Shown: positions 1 through 9,533 of the stretch, piece after piece
Position numbering within the stretch: the stretch's first letter is position 1
Layout of the letters: each line of letters opens with the position of its first letter
Assembly (NCBI RefSeq): GCF_932294415.1
Contig: NC_065537.1
Coordinates: 62,634,290-62,698,289, forward strand
Length of the DNA: 64,000 bases
Reading direction: 5' to 3'
Source of the DNA: Quercus robur
Lineage: Eukaryota > Streptophyta > Magnoliopsida > Fagales > Fagaceae
Translations under genes and position numbers: made by a program
Notes under the pieces: model-generated
Database searches by the model: none
Told to the model about the DNA's origin: nothing
The model's input: only the letters and a program-made list of their open reading frames with translations

Positions 1-419
1 GGTTATTCCTTCCCGGAAGAGCGCTTGAGTCATGCCCGGGAAGGACACGATATGAACGGGGACGCGAGTTGCCGAACATAATCGGCGCAAGTGGAAACAA
101 GTTCCAAGATCATAAATGCTGCACCGCCCTTCCACCTAAACGGCCACTTTAACCAGATGATACTGGACCCTTAGTAGCACTAACGGTGATTGTAATCATG
201 GTCTCCCCACTAGCCTTGACTATAAATAGAAGAAAGTTGGGAGAAGAGGGGGTTCAGAAAAATGGAGAGAAAATAGTCAAGGAGAGAGCTTTTCAACTGA
301 ATGCTGCTTTGAGTCTCTCTGCCGAGAACGACCCATTGTAGGAAATCCTTAAACCCACTACAAATAAATTGTGAGCCCAAGGGATCTAAGGCCCAGAGTT
401 CTTGTACTTGGTTCTTACA
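1..419 (+). repeat. 5' LTR of element 1 (partial)
   Basis: This aligns without gaps to 10025-10443 and ends in TTACA immediately before the TTGGCGCC primer-binding region. It contains the promoter TATA box at 220-229. It lacks about the first 199 bases seen in the 3' copy. Confidence 0.97.
220..229 (+). promoter_or_regulatory. LTR TATA box (element 1)
   Basis: The decamer CTATAAATAG lies about 190 bp before the LTR end, a normal place for the U3/R boundary. The same decamer is at 10244-10253 in the 3' LTR, and again on the minus strand at 9524-9533 before the antisense gene. Confidence 0.75.
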
Positions 420-438
420 ATTGGCGCCCACCGTGGGG
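420..438 (+). other. Primer-binding site region of element 1
   Basis: TTGGCGCCCACCGTGGGG follows the LTR end directly, in the position of the minus-strand primer site. Element 2 has a related TTGGCGCCGTCTGTGGG at the same place. The primer tRNA was not assigned. Confidence 0.8.
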
Positions 439-482
439 CCATCCTACGAAGCTGTGGTTCGAGTGAGACTCAAGCAAAGAAG

Positions 483-2576
483 ATGTCTGAGGAGCGTTCA
501 AGAGGGCACGTTCCGAGCAATTCCGCAGGATCTTCCCGGGGATCGACGTGGAGGGAGAGAAGGCAGAAGCGGCTGGAGGATAGGGAGCATTCAAGAGGAG
601 AGGAAGGGTCCGGACTGGGAGAAGGATCGGACCAAACGCACCGGACGATTTCAAACGTCTCAGCACATCGGCAACCTGATGATAGAGACCGGGAGCTGGA
701 GCGGTTGCGCAGATTGGTAATGGACTTGGAGCTGGAGGCAAGGGGTCGGCGCCAGGAAAGGTACCACAACCCCCAACATAGGAGGAACCGTGGCGAGGAA
801 GGTTCCAGCCGACCTGTCACGCAACAACGCCGAGACCGATCCCATTCTCAAGAGTCACGTCGTCACCCCCGGGATATTCGTCGTAGACGGGACCGTTCCC
901 GGTCACATGGGTATGATAACCAAGGGTCAGAGTCGCCAGAGGAGCAGCAGCACCACAACGCCGCAATGGATGCCATGAGCAGGGCCTTGCGGATGGCGGC
1001 CCGGTCTCCATTCTCGGATGAGATTGAACGGGCACCCATGCCGAGCAGATTCGCGCGCCCACCATTCAATTCCTATGAGGGGAGGACAGACCCCGTGGAG
1101 CATGTCAGTCATTACATCCACATGATGTCGTTGCATGCGCACAACGACGCATTGATGTGTAAAGTATTCCCTTCCAGTCTCGGCTCTACCGCACTGAGGT
1201 GGTTCAATGGGTTGCGGAAAGGTTCTATACACAGCTTCGCCGAACTGATTCAGGAGTTCGGCAGCAGGTTCGTAACATGCAGCCGAGTGCAACAACCGGT
1301 CGACGCGTTGCTTTCCATGAAAATGAGGGTCGGGGAAACCCTTCGGAGTTATGCCAGCCGATACTGGGAACTCTACAATGAGATTGGTGGGGGAAACGAG
1401 AAGATTGCGGCTAGCACCTTCAGGATGGGGCTCCCCGAGGATTCTGAACTACGGGAGTCGTTGACAAGAAGACCCCCGGAGAACATGAGGCAACTGATGA
1501 GACGCATAGAGGAGTACAAACGCTTGGAGGATGACCGGCTGCAAAGCAGGGGGAAAGCTCCTTTTTCGGGGAGATCTCGGCAAAACATCTTGCCGCCAAA
1601 GCCGAAAAGGGACTTCAGAATGCAGGAACCAGAGGTGCAGTTCGAAGGGGTTAATGTGTTATTTAAAGAGCCCGTGCACAAGATACTGGAACGGATAAGG
1701 AACGAGCCATTCTTCAGATGGCCGAACAAAATGGGGGGCGATCCATCTCGGAGGAACCAAAGCCTGTACTGCACTTATCACAGAGACAAGGGGCACACCA
1801 CCGAGCAGTGTAGGGTATTGAGAGATCATCTCGGGCAGTTAGTGAAGGCAGGGCACCTGAAAGAGTTTGTAGCAGATTCCACTGACCGGGAGACCGAGCA
1901 GGGCGTCCCACAGAGAAGGAATCCCCCTCCACCACCCCGGGGAGTGATCAACGTCATTCATGCCGCACCGAGAGGGACAGCAGCGGCGAAGATGGTGATG
2001 ACAGTGGCTTGCGCGGGGGGAGAATCATCCAAGAAGCAAAAGAGAGTTGGACGACCGGACATCTCGTTCGGAGAAGATGATTTCGAAGGAACCATCCAAC
2101 CTCACGACGACGCTTTGGTGGTCACAGCCCGGATAAGCGGATTCTTGGTGAAGAGGGTGATGATTGATCAGGGTAGCGGGGCTGACGTCATGTACCCGGA
2201 CCTCTTCGAAGGGCTCGGGTTAAAAACCCAGGATTTGGCGACGTATAACACGCCATTGGTCTCGTTTGACGGGAGAATTGTGATTCCCGAGGGGCAAATC
2301 TCACTCCCAATGGACATGGAGGGCAAGGAAGTTGTAGTTACGTTCATAGTAGTCCGATCATTCGCACCCTACACCGCGATCCTGGGGAGGCCGTGGATTC
2401 ACGCCATGGGGGCTGTTCCGTCCACCCTTCACGTAAAAGTAAAATTTCCTACTGAGTACGGGGTTGCGGAGGTAAGGGGGAGTCAGAAGGTGGCGAAGCA
2501 ATGCCTCGTAGCCGCGGTCCAGTGGGAAAAGGAACAGCTCGGCCAAGCTGAGCACGCCGAGAAGGAGACAGCATAG
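483..2576 (+). CDS. gag: Gag-protease of element 1, ending at a leaky-context UAG
   Basis: The frame is open from the LTR, but the first ATG after the primer site is at 483, giving 697 aa. The N-terminal ~180 residues are Arg/Glu/Ser-rich and probably disordered. A retrotransposon Gag capsid-like domain lies at about residues 190-340. A zinc-knuckle variant near residue 430 reads C-x2-H-x4-H-x4-C. The retropepsin-like core near residue 560 has IDQGSGAD, so the usual Asp-Ser/Thr-Gly is Asp-Gln-Gly. The product would assemble the cytoplasmic particle and process the polyprotein. The frame stops at UAG (2574-2576) in the linker between protease and RT. The downstream pol frame is in phase, so a readthrough product is expected. 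Start choice rests on position only. Confidence 0.93.
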   Translation: MSEERSRGHVPSNSAGSSRGSTWRERRQKRLEDREHSRGEEGSGLGEGSDQTHRTISNVSAHRQPDDRDRELERLRRLVMDLELEARGRRQERYHNPQHRRNRGEEGSSRPVTQQRRDRSHSQESRRHPRDIRRRRDRSRSHGYDNQGSESPEEQQHHNAAMDAMSRALRMAARSPFSDEIERAPMPSRFARPPFNSYEGRTDPVEHVSHYIHMMSLHAHNDALMCKVFPSSLGSTALRWFNGLRKGSIHSFAELIQEFGSRFVTCSRVQQPVDALLSMKMRVGETLRSYASRYWELYNEIGGGNEKIAASTFRMGLPEDSELRESLTRRPPENMRQLMRRIEEYKRLEDDRLQSRGKAPFSGRSRQNILPPKPKRDFRMQEPEVQFEGVNVLFKEPVHKILERIRNEPFFRWPNKMGGDPSRRNQSLYCTYHRDKGHTTEQCRVLRDHLGQLVKAGHLKEFVADSTDRETEQGVPQRRNPPPPPRGVINVIHAAPRGTAAAKMVMTVACAGGESSKKQKRVGRPDISFGEDDFEGTIQPHDDALVVTARISGFLVKRVMIDQGSGADVMYPDLFEGLGLKTQDLATYNTPLVSFDGRIVIPEGQISLPMDMEGKEVVVTFIVVRSFAPYTAILGRPWIHAMGAVPSTLHVKVKFPTEYGVAEVRGSQKVAKQCLVAAVQWEKEQLGQAEHAEKETA

Positions 2577-2582
2577 CAATTA
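2574..2582 (+). promoter_or_regulatory. Candidate stop-codon readthrough signal UAG-CAA-UUA
   Basis: The stop between protease and RT is TAG followed at once by CAATTA. This fits the CAR-YYA hexamer known from tobamoviruses to allow UAG readthrough in plant cells (established knowledge). The frame then stays open to 5852. A chance match to CAR-YYA after a stop is about 1 in 512 under equal base use (my arithmetic). Whether it works here is inference; a simple CAG-to-TAG mutation is the alternative. Confidence 0.65.
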
Positions 2583-5500
2583 CAGATACCCCAGGAAAAG
2601 GGGGCGGACGTTGCCGAGGAGGTGCTGAAGGTAAGAATTCTCCCAGATAGTGACAAATTCTTCCAGATAGGTACAAGCATGGGTGACCGGGAAAGGGTAG
2701 AGGTGTTGTTGTTCCTGTTGCAGAACATAGATGTCTTCGCGTGGAACCCGTATGAAGTTCCCGGCGTAGACCCCGAGTTCATTGTTCACAAACTCAATGT
2801 GGACCCATCATTTCCTCCGAAAAAGCAGAAGCCGAGAAGAGCATCAAAGGAGCACGTCGATGCAGTAAACCTGGAGGTCCAGCGACTGAAAGAAGCCGGG
2901 GTCATAAAAGAAATATTCTTCCCAAGATGGCTAGCAAACACTGTCGTAGTAAAGAAGAAGAGCGGTAAATGGAGAGTCTGTGTGGACTTCACCGATTTAA
3001 ACAGAGCATGTCCCAAGGATCCGTTCCCGATGCCCAAGATTGATCAGTTGGTGGATGCCACGTACGGGCACCCGAGAATGAGTTTCCTGGACGCCTTTCA
3101 AGGGTATCACCAGATTGCCTTAGCACCCGAGGACCGAGAGAAGACAGCATTTATATCTCCGAACGCGAACTATCACTATGAGGTCATGCCGTTTGGATTG
3201 AAGAATGCCGGGGCCACCTACCAGCGTATGATGACAAGGATGTTCCGGGAAAAAATTGGCTGCACGGTTGAGGTTTATATCGACGACATGGTAGTAAAGA
3301 GCAGAAAAGAGTCGCAGCATACTGAAGACCTTCGGGGAATATTCGAGATACTACGACGACACAGGCTGCGCCTCAATGCCGAAAAGTGCACTTTCGGCGT
3401 GGGGGCTGGCAAGTTCCTGGGCTATCTGATCTCCACTCGGGGAATAGAGGCTAACCCCGATCAAATAGAGGCAATCAATCGCCTGAAACCCCCGAGCAAC
3501 CCTAAGGAGGTGCAGGTGCTCATCGGGATGTTGGCCGCCCTGAACCGGTTCATCTCCAAATTTGCCGATCGCTGCCGGCCATTCTATCAACTTTTGAAGA
3601 AGTGGAAGGGGTTTCAGTGGGACGAGAGCTGCAATGAAGCTTTTCGAGAACTAAAGGAGTATTTGGCAAAGGCGCCGAGGTTGACGGCCCCAGAGCCCGA
3701 GGAGGATCTGTTTATGTACCTTGCAGTAACCAATCATGCCGTAAGCGCTGTATTACTAAGGGACCGGGGAGTGCAAATACCGGTGTATTACGTAAGCAAA
3801 ACTTTGGTCGATGCCGAGACAAGGTACCTGCCGCTTGAAAAGTTGGTTTTGGCCTTGGTACACGCCACGAGGAAGTTACCACACTACTTCCAGGCACACA
3901 CAGTGTTCGTCCTCACCGAGTATCCATTACAATCACTGTTGAAGAGGTCCGATTTCACAGGACGGATTGCTAAATGGGGAACTCGGTTGGGATCGTTCGA
4001 CATAAGATACCGACCTAGAAGCTCGGTGAAAGGGCAGATTCTCGCTGATTTCATCGCGGAATTTACACCTAAGAACGAAGGCCAGGTAATCTGTAGGGCA
4101 GAGATTCGCCCATGGAGGTTATTTGTGGACGGCGCAGCAAACGCTATGGGGGCCGGGGCCGGTATTGTCATAATCACCCCTGAGGGTATGCGACTGGAAC
4201 ATTCCTTCAGATTGGGGTTCAAAGCCTCGAACAATGAAGCCGAATATGAGGCCTTGTTGGCCGGACTAAGGGCAGTATTGCATCTGGGCGCCAGGGACGT
4301 GGAAGTCTACTCGGACTCTCGGCTGGTTGTTTATCAGATCACTGGTGACTTCGAGGCTCGGGATCCCCGGATGAAAGCTTATCTGAGTACGGCAAAGCAG
4401 ATTATCGGTCAGTTTGGAACGGTAAAAATATCCCAGGTAGCCCGGTCGCAAAACAAGCATGCCGACTCTCTTGCCACGTTAGCCTCATCGGCTACCGAGG
4501 ACACACCAAGGCTTATCACGATTGAACTGGTAAGGGAACCAAGCATCTGTGTGAAGACTGCCCTCGACCGGGCTGGGGTAGAGGTTGCGCAAGTGGCGGT
4601 GCCCGGATCATGCTGGATGAACCCAATCATAGACTTTCTTTCCGAAGATAAAGTTCCAGAGGATGAGGCCGAGGCCAATAAGATTCGACGAATGGCTCCC
4701 AGGTATTGGTTGTCTTCGGACCGAAAGTTGTACAGAAGGTCCTTCGCTGGCCCTTACCTCTTGTGCCTGCATCCTGAAAAAATCCAGGAACTTCTAACCG
4801 AGCTGCATAAAGGAGTATGCGGCGGGCATGCCGGGGGACGATCTTTAGCACACAGAGCAATGACGCAGGGGTTTTGGTGGCCACAGATGCAGAAGGACGC
4901 CGCCGAATATGTTCGAAGTTGCGAACAATGTCAAAGGCACGCCCCAATGATCCATCAGCCTGCCGGACATCTAAACCCTGTCAGCAGTCCGTGGCCATTT
5001 GCACAATGGGGGCTCGACATCCTCGGGCCATTCCCCCGAGCAACGGGGAACCGCCGTTTCGTTCTGGTGGCCGTGGATTACTTCACAAAGTGGGCTGAAG
5101 CTGAAGCCTTAGCCAATATCCGGGATACCGACGTGAAAAAATTTGTGTGGAAAAACATAGTTACAAGGTTTGGGGTGCCGAATTCCCTAGTGACAGACAA
5201 CGGGCTACAGTTCGACAGCAACGCTTTTCGGACATTTTTCAGCGAGCTCGGCATCAAGAACAAGTATTCGACCCCGGCATACCCCCAGAGCAACGGCCAA
5301 GCTGAAGCAGTGAACAAGACTATTTTGAACGGGCTCAAGAGAAGGTTGGATGGAGCGAAAGGAAGGTGGGCAGAAGAGCTACCCAGTGTTTTGTGGGCCT
5401 ACCGAACGACCCCCAGGAGATCCACGGGGGAAACCCCATTTTCTCTGGCATACGGAGCAGAAGCGGTAATACCAACCGAGGTGAGCTTGTGCAGCGCGCG

Positions 5501-5852
5501 GGTTGCCGGGTTCGACCCCGTGCAGAACGCCGACCTTATGATGGAGCAGTTGGATTGGCTAGAAGAATGCAGGGAGGCCGCGACCGTACGTCTTGCCGAG
5601 TATCAACAGAAGCTGGCGCAAAGGTACAACCGAAATGTGAGGACCAGGGAATTCAGCGCTGGGGAATTGGTGTTAAGAAGGGTAGTAGGGAACATGCGGG
5701 ACGTGGCTGCAGGGAAGCTTGCTCAGAGTTGGGAGGGACCATACAGAGTCACAGCCATCGCAGGGGCAGGAGCTTACTACTTGGAGGACCTGGACGAGAG
5801 GCCGCTCCCCCGACCATGGAACGCCAACAACCTGAAGAAATTCTACGCGTAA
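2577..5852 (+). CDS. pol: Pol of element 1: reverse transcriptase, RNase H, integrase (readthrough frame)
   Basis: The frame is in phase with gag and open from the codon after the UAG; the first in-frame ATG is only at 2679, so there is no obvious independent start. RT carries a VDFTDLNRACPKD block (about 2985-3025) and the YIDD catalytic box (about 3276). RNase H starts near 4117 with FVDGAANAMGAGAG. Integrase has an HHCC zinc module (about 4805-4940) and the D-D-E triad at WGLDILGPFP (about 5010), VTDNG (about 5191) and the Glu of NGQAEAVN (about 5300). It ends with a WEGPYRV GPY/F-type module and no chromodomain. There is no internal stop, so it looks functional apart from needing readthrough. 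Stop TAA at 5850-5852. Confidence 0.95.
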   Translation, partial: QLQIPQEKGADVAEEVLKVRILPDSDKFFQIGTSMGDRERVEVLLFLLQNIDVFAWNPYEVPGVDPEFIVHKLNVDPSFPPKKQKPRRASKEHVDAVNLEVQRLKEAGVIKEIFFPRWLANTVVVKKKSGKWRVCVDFTDLNRACPKDPFPMPKIDQLVDATYGHPRMSFLDAFQGYHQIALAPEDREKTAFISPNANYHYEVMPFGLKNAGATYQRMMTRMFREKIGCTVEVYIDDMVVKSRKESQHTEDLRGIFEILRRHRLRLNAEKCTFGVGAGKFLGYLISTRGIEANPDQIEAINRLKPPSNPKEVQVLIGMLAALNRFISKFADRCRPFYQLLKKWKGFQWDESCNEAFRELKEYLAKAPRLTAPEPEEDLFMYLAVTNHAVSAVLLRDRGVQIPVYYVSKTLVDAETRYLPLEKLVLALVHATRKLPHYFQAHTVFVLTEYPLQSLLKRSDFTGRIAKWGTRLGSFDIRYRPRSSVKGQILADFIAEFTPKNEGQVICRAEIRPWRLFVDGAANAMGAGAGIVIITPEGMRLEHSFRLGFKASNNEAEYEALLAGLRAVLHLGARDVEVYSDSRLVVYQITGDFEARDPRMKAYLSTAKQIIGQFGTVKISQVARSQNKHADSLATLASSATEDTPRLITIELVREPSICVKTALDRAGVEVAQVAVPGSCWMNPIIDFLSEDKVPEDEAEANKIRRMAPRYWLSSDRKLYRRSFAGPYLLCLHPEKIQELLTELHKGVCGGHAGGRSLAHRAMTQGFWWPQMQKDAAEYVRSCEQCQRHAPMIHQPAGHLNPVSSPWPFAQWGLDILGPFPRATGNRRFVLVAVDYFTKWAEAEALANIRDTDVKKFVWKNIVTRFGVPNSLVTDNGLQFDSNAFRTFFSELGIKNKYSTPAYPQSNGQAEAVNKTILNGLKRRLDGAKGRWAEELPSVLWAYRTTPRRSTGETPFSLAYGAEAVIPTEVSLCSARVAGFDPVQNADLMMEQLDWLEECREAATVRLAEYQQKLAQRYNRNVRTREFSAGELVLRRVVGNMRDVAAGKLAQSWEGPYRVTAIAGAGAYYLEDLDERPLPRPWNANNLKKFYA

Positions 5853-5953
5853 CCCTCGATGTAAGTCAAAACTTGTATTCTGTGAAGACTAAGAGTATGA
5901 TGAACCTTTTTGTCATTGCTGTTTTTGAACCAGTAGCCGCGCATTAAGAGAAT

Positions 5954-6600
5954 CGCCGAGCATGTGAAAACCGAACAAGATCCTAAGGACAGAAACCTGA
6001 CACTCGGCTCGATCAATATCGCCGAGCAGGTGAAAACCTTACAAACAAAATCCTAAGGACAGAAACCTGACACTCGGCTCGATCAATATCGCCGAGCAGG
6101 TGAAAACCTTACAAACAAGATACTAAGGACAGAAACCTGACACTCGGCTCGATCAATATCGCCGAGCAGGTGAAAACCTTACAAACAAAATCCTAAGGAC
6201 AGAAACCTGACACTCGGCTCGATCAATATCGCCGAGCAGGTGAAAACCTTACAAACAAGATACTAAGGACAGAAACCTGACACTCGGCTCGATCAATATC
6301 GCCGAGCAGGTGAAAACCTTACAAACAAAATCCTAAGGACAGAAACCTGACACTCGGCTCGATCAATATCGCCAAGCAGGTGAAAACCTTGCAAACAAAA
6401 TCCTAAGGACAGAAACCTGACTCTCGGCTCGGTCAATATCGCCGAGCAGTTGAAAACCTTACGAACAAGATCCTAAGAACAGAAACCTGACTCTCGGCTA
6501 GATCAATATCGCCGAGCATGTGAAAACCTGACGAATAAATCTTAAGGGCATACACCTGACCCTCGGCCCAGTCAAAATCACCGAGCATGTGTGAAACTTG
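5954..6600 (+). repeat. 70-bp minisatellite, alternating as 140-bp dimers
   Basis: Copies of a 70-bp unit begin (CGCCGAGC) at 5954, 6020, 6090, 6160, 6230, 6300, 6370, 6440 and 6510, with a decayed copy near 6579. From 6020 to 6300 the units alternate between ACAAACAAAATCC and ACAAACAAGATAC forms, giving a 140-bp higher-order period. The array fills the 3' untranslated zone between pol and the antisense gene. Hypervariable, satellite-forming 3' regions are known in Tat/Ogre elements. 6600-7027 is diverged repeat and unique AT-rich DNA with no gene. Confidence 0.95.
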
Positions 6601-7027
6601 CAAATTAAATATACGAAACTAGTTCCCGGTTAAAATCGAATACTCGGACAAATGAAGACCTTGAAAACAAATGCTCGGATAACGAAAACTCCATTCTCGG
6701 TCAAACCAAAACCTAATAAAAACCTATGCCTTTTTACAAAAATTAAGTCCAAATAGCGCTCTCAAAACTACAGGTTCTCCGGGGTAACATTCTGTCAAAA
6801 GGCCATAGCACAGGTATAATTCAAGCAAAGCACAAACGGAAGTAATTTCACTCAACAAATTGAAACAGGAAAAGGGAACGGACTACCAATTAAACAAGTA
6901 AAAACAAATTGTTCAATCACCACATCCCGGTGACATGGGCAAATAAAACCAATAAAATAGTGCAACGGTTCAGTCACCACATCCCGGTGACATAGGCAAA
7001 TAAAAATGAAATAAAAAGAAAATAAAG

Positions 7028-9330
7028 TCAACTAGGGGGTTGAGTCGGCGGGGGCACTTCCTGCTGGACGGTCAGGGTGAGAGGCTGGGCCTCGTCAAGA
7101 AGTTCCTGCACGGTAGGTATGCTCGTCGCCTCCAGTTCCTCGGGCTCAGCATGGGAGTCGATTTGTTCAACCAACTCCCTCATACTAGCCGTCTCCTCCT
7201 CGTCAAGAGCGGCCGGGGCGTCCTGGCCGGCAGGTTCAGGGTTCGGGAATGGGACTTGGCTGGGGTCCCTCAGCGGTGAATCCTCAGGAACTCCCATTGC
7301 CTGAAGAGCAGCAAACCATCCGGCCTCAAAACCCATACGCCGAGCCCCAGTAACCACCGGCTCTGCAGAGTTCTCGGCATCTGCGAAACCTACATCGTAC
7401 CACTTCTGCTCCGCGGCCGCCAAGCCGGCCCTGAGATCGGCTATCTCGTCAGCATGAGAAGTGTTGAGGCTGAGGGCTTCGGCCAGCTTAAGTTCTGTCT
7501 CATTTTGCCGGGCCAGGAGTTCGGCACACCTTTTTTCAGCCGATGCTCGGAACTTCTCCGCGGCTGCAGCCTTCTTCTCGGCAGAATCAGCAATCTTCGC
7601 CTTTTCCTTAGCAGTTTTCATTGCTGCCTCCCGCGCCTCCTTCTCGCGCTCATTCTCCTCATCAAGCTCCCGAGCCCGGGCAGCCACGATATGAGCCAGT
7701 TGAGCGGCCTAGCAAGCACGGGGGTTAACAAGGGAATCCGGGGAAATCTATATATATATATGCGAAAGTGAAGAGATAAAAGAATTACCGCAATGGCGTG
7801 CCACTCTAACCGGCGCCCCACAGACTCCTCGGACCCATCCTCGAAAGCATGCACGTCTTCGGGGAGTTGGAGAGCTCCAGCCAAAGTCTGGGCGATACGA
7901 CCGCCCTCGCCCTTATCCCACATCCGGATGGAGGCGGTTGAGGGCAATGGCTTGCCGTCCAAAAGGAACTTAGGCTCCCACGCTGGAGCCACTTGGGAGG
8001 AAGACGCGCCCCCCGTGCCAGCCTCGGTTGGCGGCTCGCGGATAACGATCCCGCCGGTTGGACGGGGAGGAGTCTGAACTACGGCGTCCCCCGGACCCGT
8101 GGAATGTTGCTCGGTAACTTTCTGTTTCTTCCGGGCACGTCCGGACTGCGAGGGGGGAGGAGGTTGAGAAACTGGACCCCGACCCTGAGTAGGCGGGGGC
8201 TGGTTGGTCGGCCGGGCGCCAGGCACGAACCTGTCAAGGGTCATTGCTCTCCTTGCCACCATTCTTACTCCGGGCTGGATCGCTTCAGCTAGCAGGTTAG
8301 CCGCGTCTGTCACTTGCTGTTGGTGCTCGGCAGGTCGATCCTCGGGATGGGGCTGCTCTTGGGCTTGGTCCCCTTGTTGTATGGCTTCGTGAGCTCTCTC
8401 TCTAAGGCGCCGGGATACCCGTTCCGCGGAATCGTCTCGTAGGGGGGCTAGTTCGTCCGCGGTAGTGAACTGCCGACCAAATTCCCTCGCTTCCCCGGTT
8501 GTAAGCTTCGGCGGCAAGAAGTTCACGTACCGGACGTCTATGTACGATAGCAGGGGGCTGTCTACTATCAACGCCTGCTTGAAAGGCTGCCAGGTAAAGT
8601 AAACCGGTTCCACGCCGAGGATCAGGTGGGAGGCCCGGAGTTGCCCGTCCCAATGCACAAAGATCTCGGAACGAAGGACGAAGTTTAGGTCCCTGACGTG
8701 GACTGCTCTGAGATCCTGAGCAAAAACTTTGCCGTCTGCGAAAGAACAGATAACGCGTTAGCCTTTAACAAACAAAAATTTTTTTTTTTCTTTTACTCAA
8801 ACAACTATAAGAAGGGGAGGGTACGAACCCACTTCACGGCGTGTGAGAGGGCAAGGGATCTCCCCGGCAAACCAATTGCCGCGCACCCTGACGAACTCCC
8901 CGGCGGAGTTCCTGTTCGAATCGGGTAGGCAAGATATCAGCCGTACCCGAGCATCCCTCGTCTTTAAATAATAATTTGTGGACTTGCTCCCACAGAGGCT
9001 GTACATTTGGTTAATATCATGTTGGTCTAATTGTAAGTTAAAGGTTCGGTTCAATTGGCTAACACAACTAACTACCCGGTAAAAATTGGGGGGAAGCTGG
9101 TCGGGGCACAACCCATAGTAGATGAGTGTGTTTATCAGGAGGGGATCTACCGGGAACCTAACCCCACCTTCTAAGATGGACATCAAAGGAAAGAAGGCTG
9201 TACCCTGCCCTCGGTGGAATTCCATATCACTCTCGTGACAGTAGGCCACGTCCACGTCACTGGGAATGCTAAATTTACTCCTAAAGGTGGCCAACGCAGC
9301 CGGGGTATCTAGGAGGTAAGAATAACCCAT
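7028..9330 (-). CDS. Antisense spliced gene of element 1 (Transposase_28-like N-terminus plus coiled coil, 709 aa)
   Basis: Coding exons on the minus strand: 9330-8829, 8735-7789, 7708-7028 (502+947+681 nt = 709 codons plus TGA). Introns are GT-AG (8828-8736, 7788-7709), the phases are 1 and 0, and all joins stay open. A noncoding leader exon appears to end at 9406 (donor GTAAGT), with the acceptor AG directly before the ATG. A minus-strand TATA box is at 9524-9533. The N-terminal ~165 residues resemble the plant 'putative gypsy type transposon' domain (Transposase_28, from memory): RFPVDPLL, a Gly-Leu/Gln/Pro-Asn pattern, and CLPDSNR. The middle is Pro/Gln-rich, and the last ~225 residues are an Ala/Glu/Lys coiled coil with an acidic tail. 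Function is unknown. The donor at 8828 (GTTCGT) is the weakest junction. Confidence 0.82.
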
Positions 9331-9500
9331 CTATAAAGCCTAAAACTATAAGAATAAACTCAAAGAAGCAAAGCTGAAGGAAAAGGAAGGGGAAGGAAGA
9401 CTTACTGTGGGTTCTAAGGAGGAAAAGAGCGCTGAGCGAGCAAGCACACAGAACTATGGTCGGCAGAGAGTAAACGCTAAAGATCAGAGGCGAAGGAAAA
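9331..9500 (-). other. 5' leader exon and leader intron of the element 1 antisense gene
   Basis: Minus strand: a predicted start near 9495, about 30 bp after the TATA box; exon to 9406; intron 9405-9331 (GTAAGT to ATAG). The leader exon has no ATG. Element 2 has the same arrangement before its antisense gene. The transcription start is inferred, not seen. Confidence 0.6.
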
Positions 9501-9523
9501 ATGGAATGATGTGTGGAGAAGGA

Positions 9524-9533
9524 CTATTTATAG
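9524..9533 (-). promoter_or_regulatory. TATA box for the antisense gene of element 1
   Basis: Read on the minus strand this is CTATAAATAG, identical to the LTR TATA decamer but in opposite orientation. It lies about 195 bp before the antisense ATG. Confidence 0.65.

Noticed and set aside
402-482. Gag start at 402
   Set aside because: The codon is TTG inside the LTR and primer site; the first usable ATG is 483.
2622-2678. Independent Pol start at 2622
   Set aside because: The codon is GTG; the frame is already open from 2577, so this is a readthrough frame rather than a separate start.
5954-6600. CRISPR-like array
   Set aside because: Head-to-tail 70-bp units with no unique spacers, inside a plant retrotransposon.
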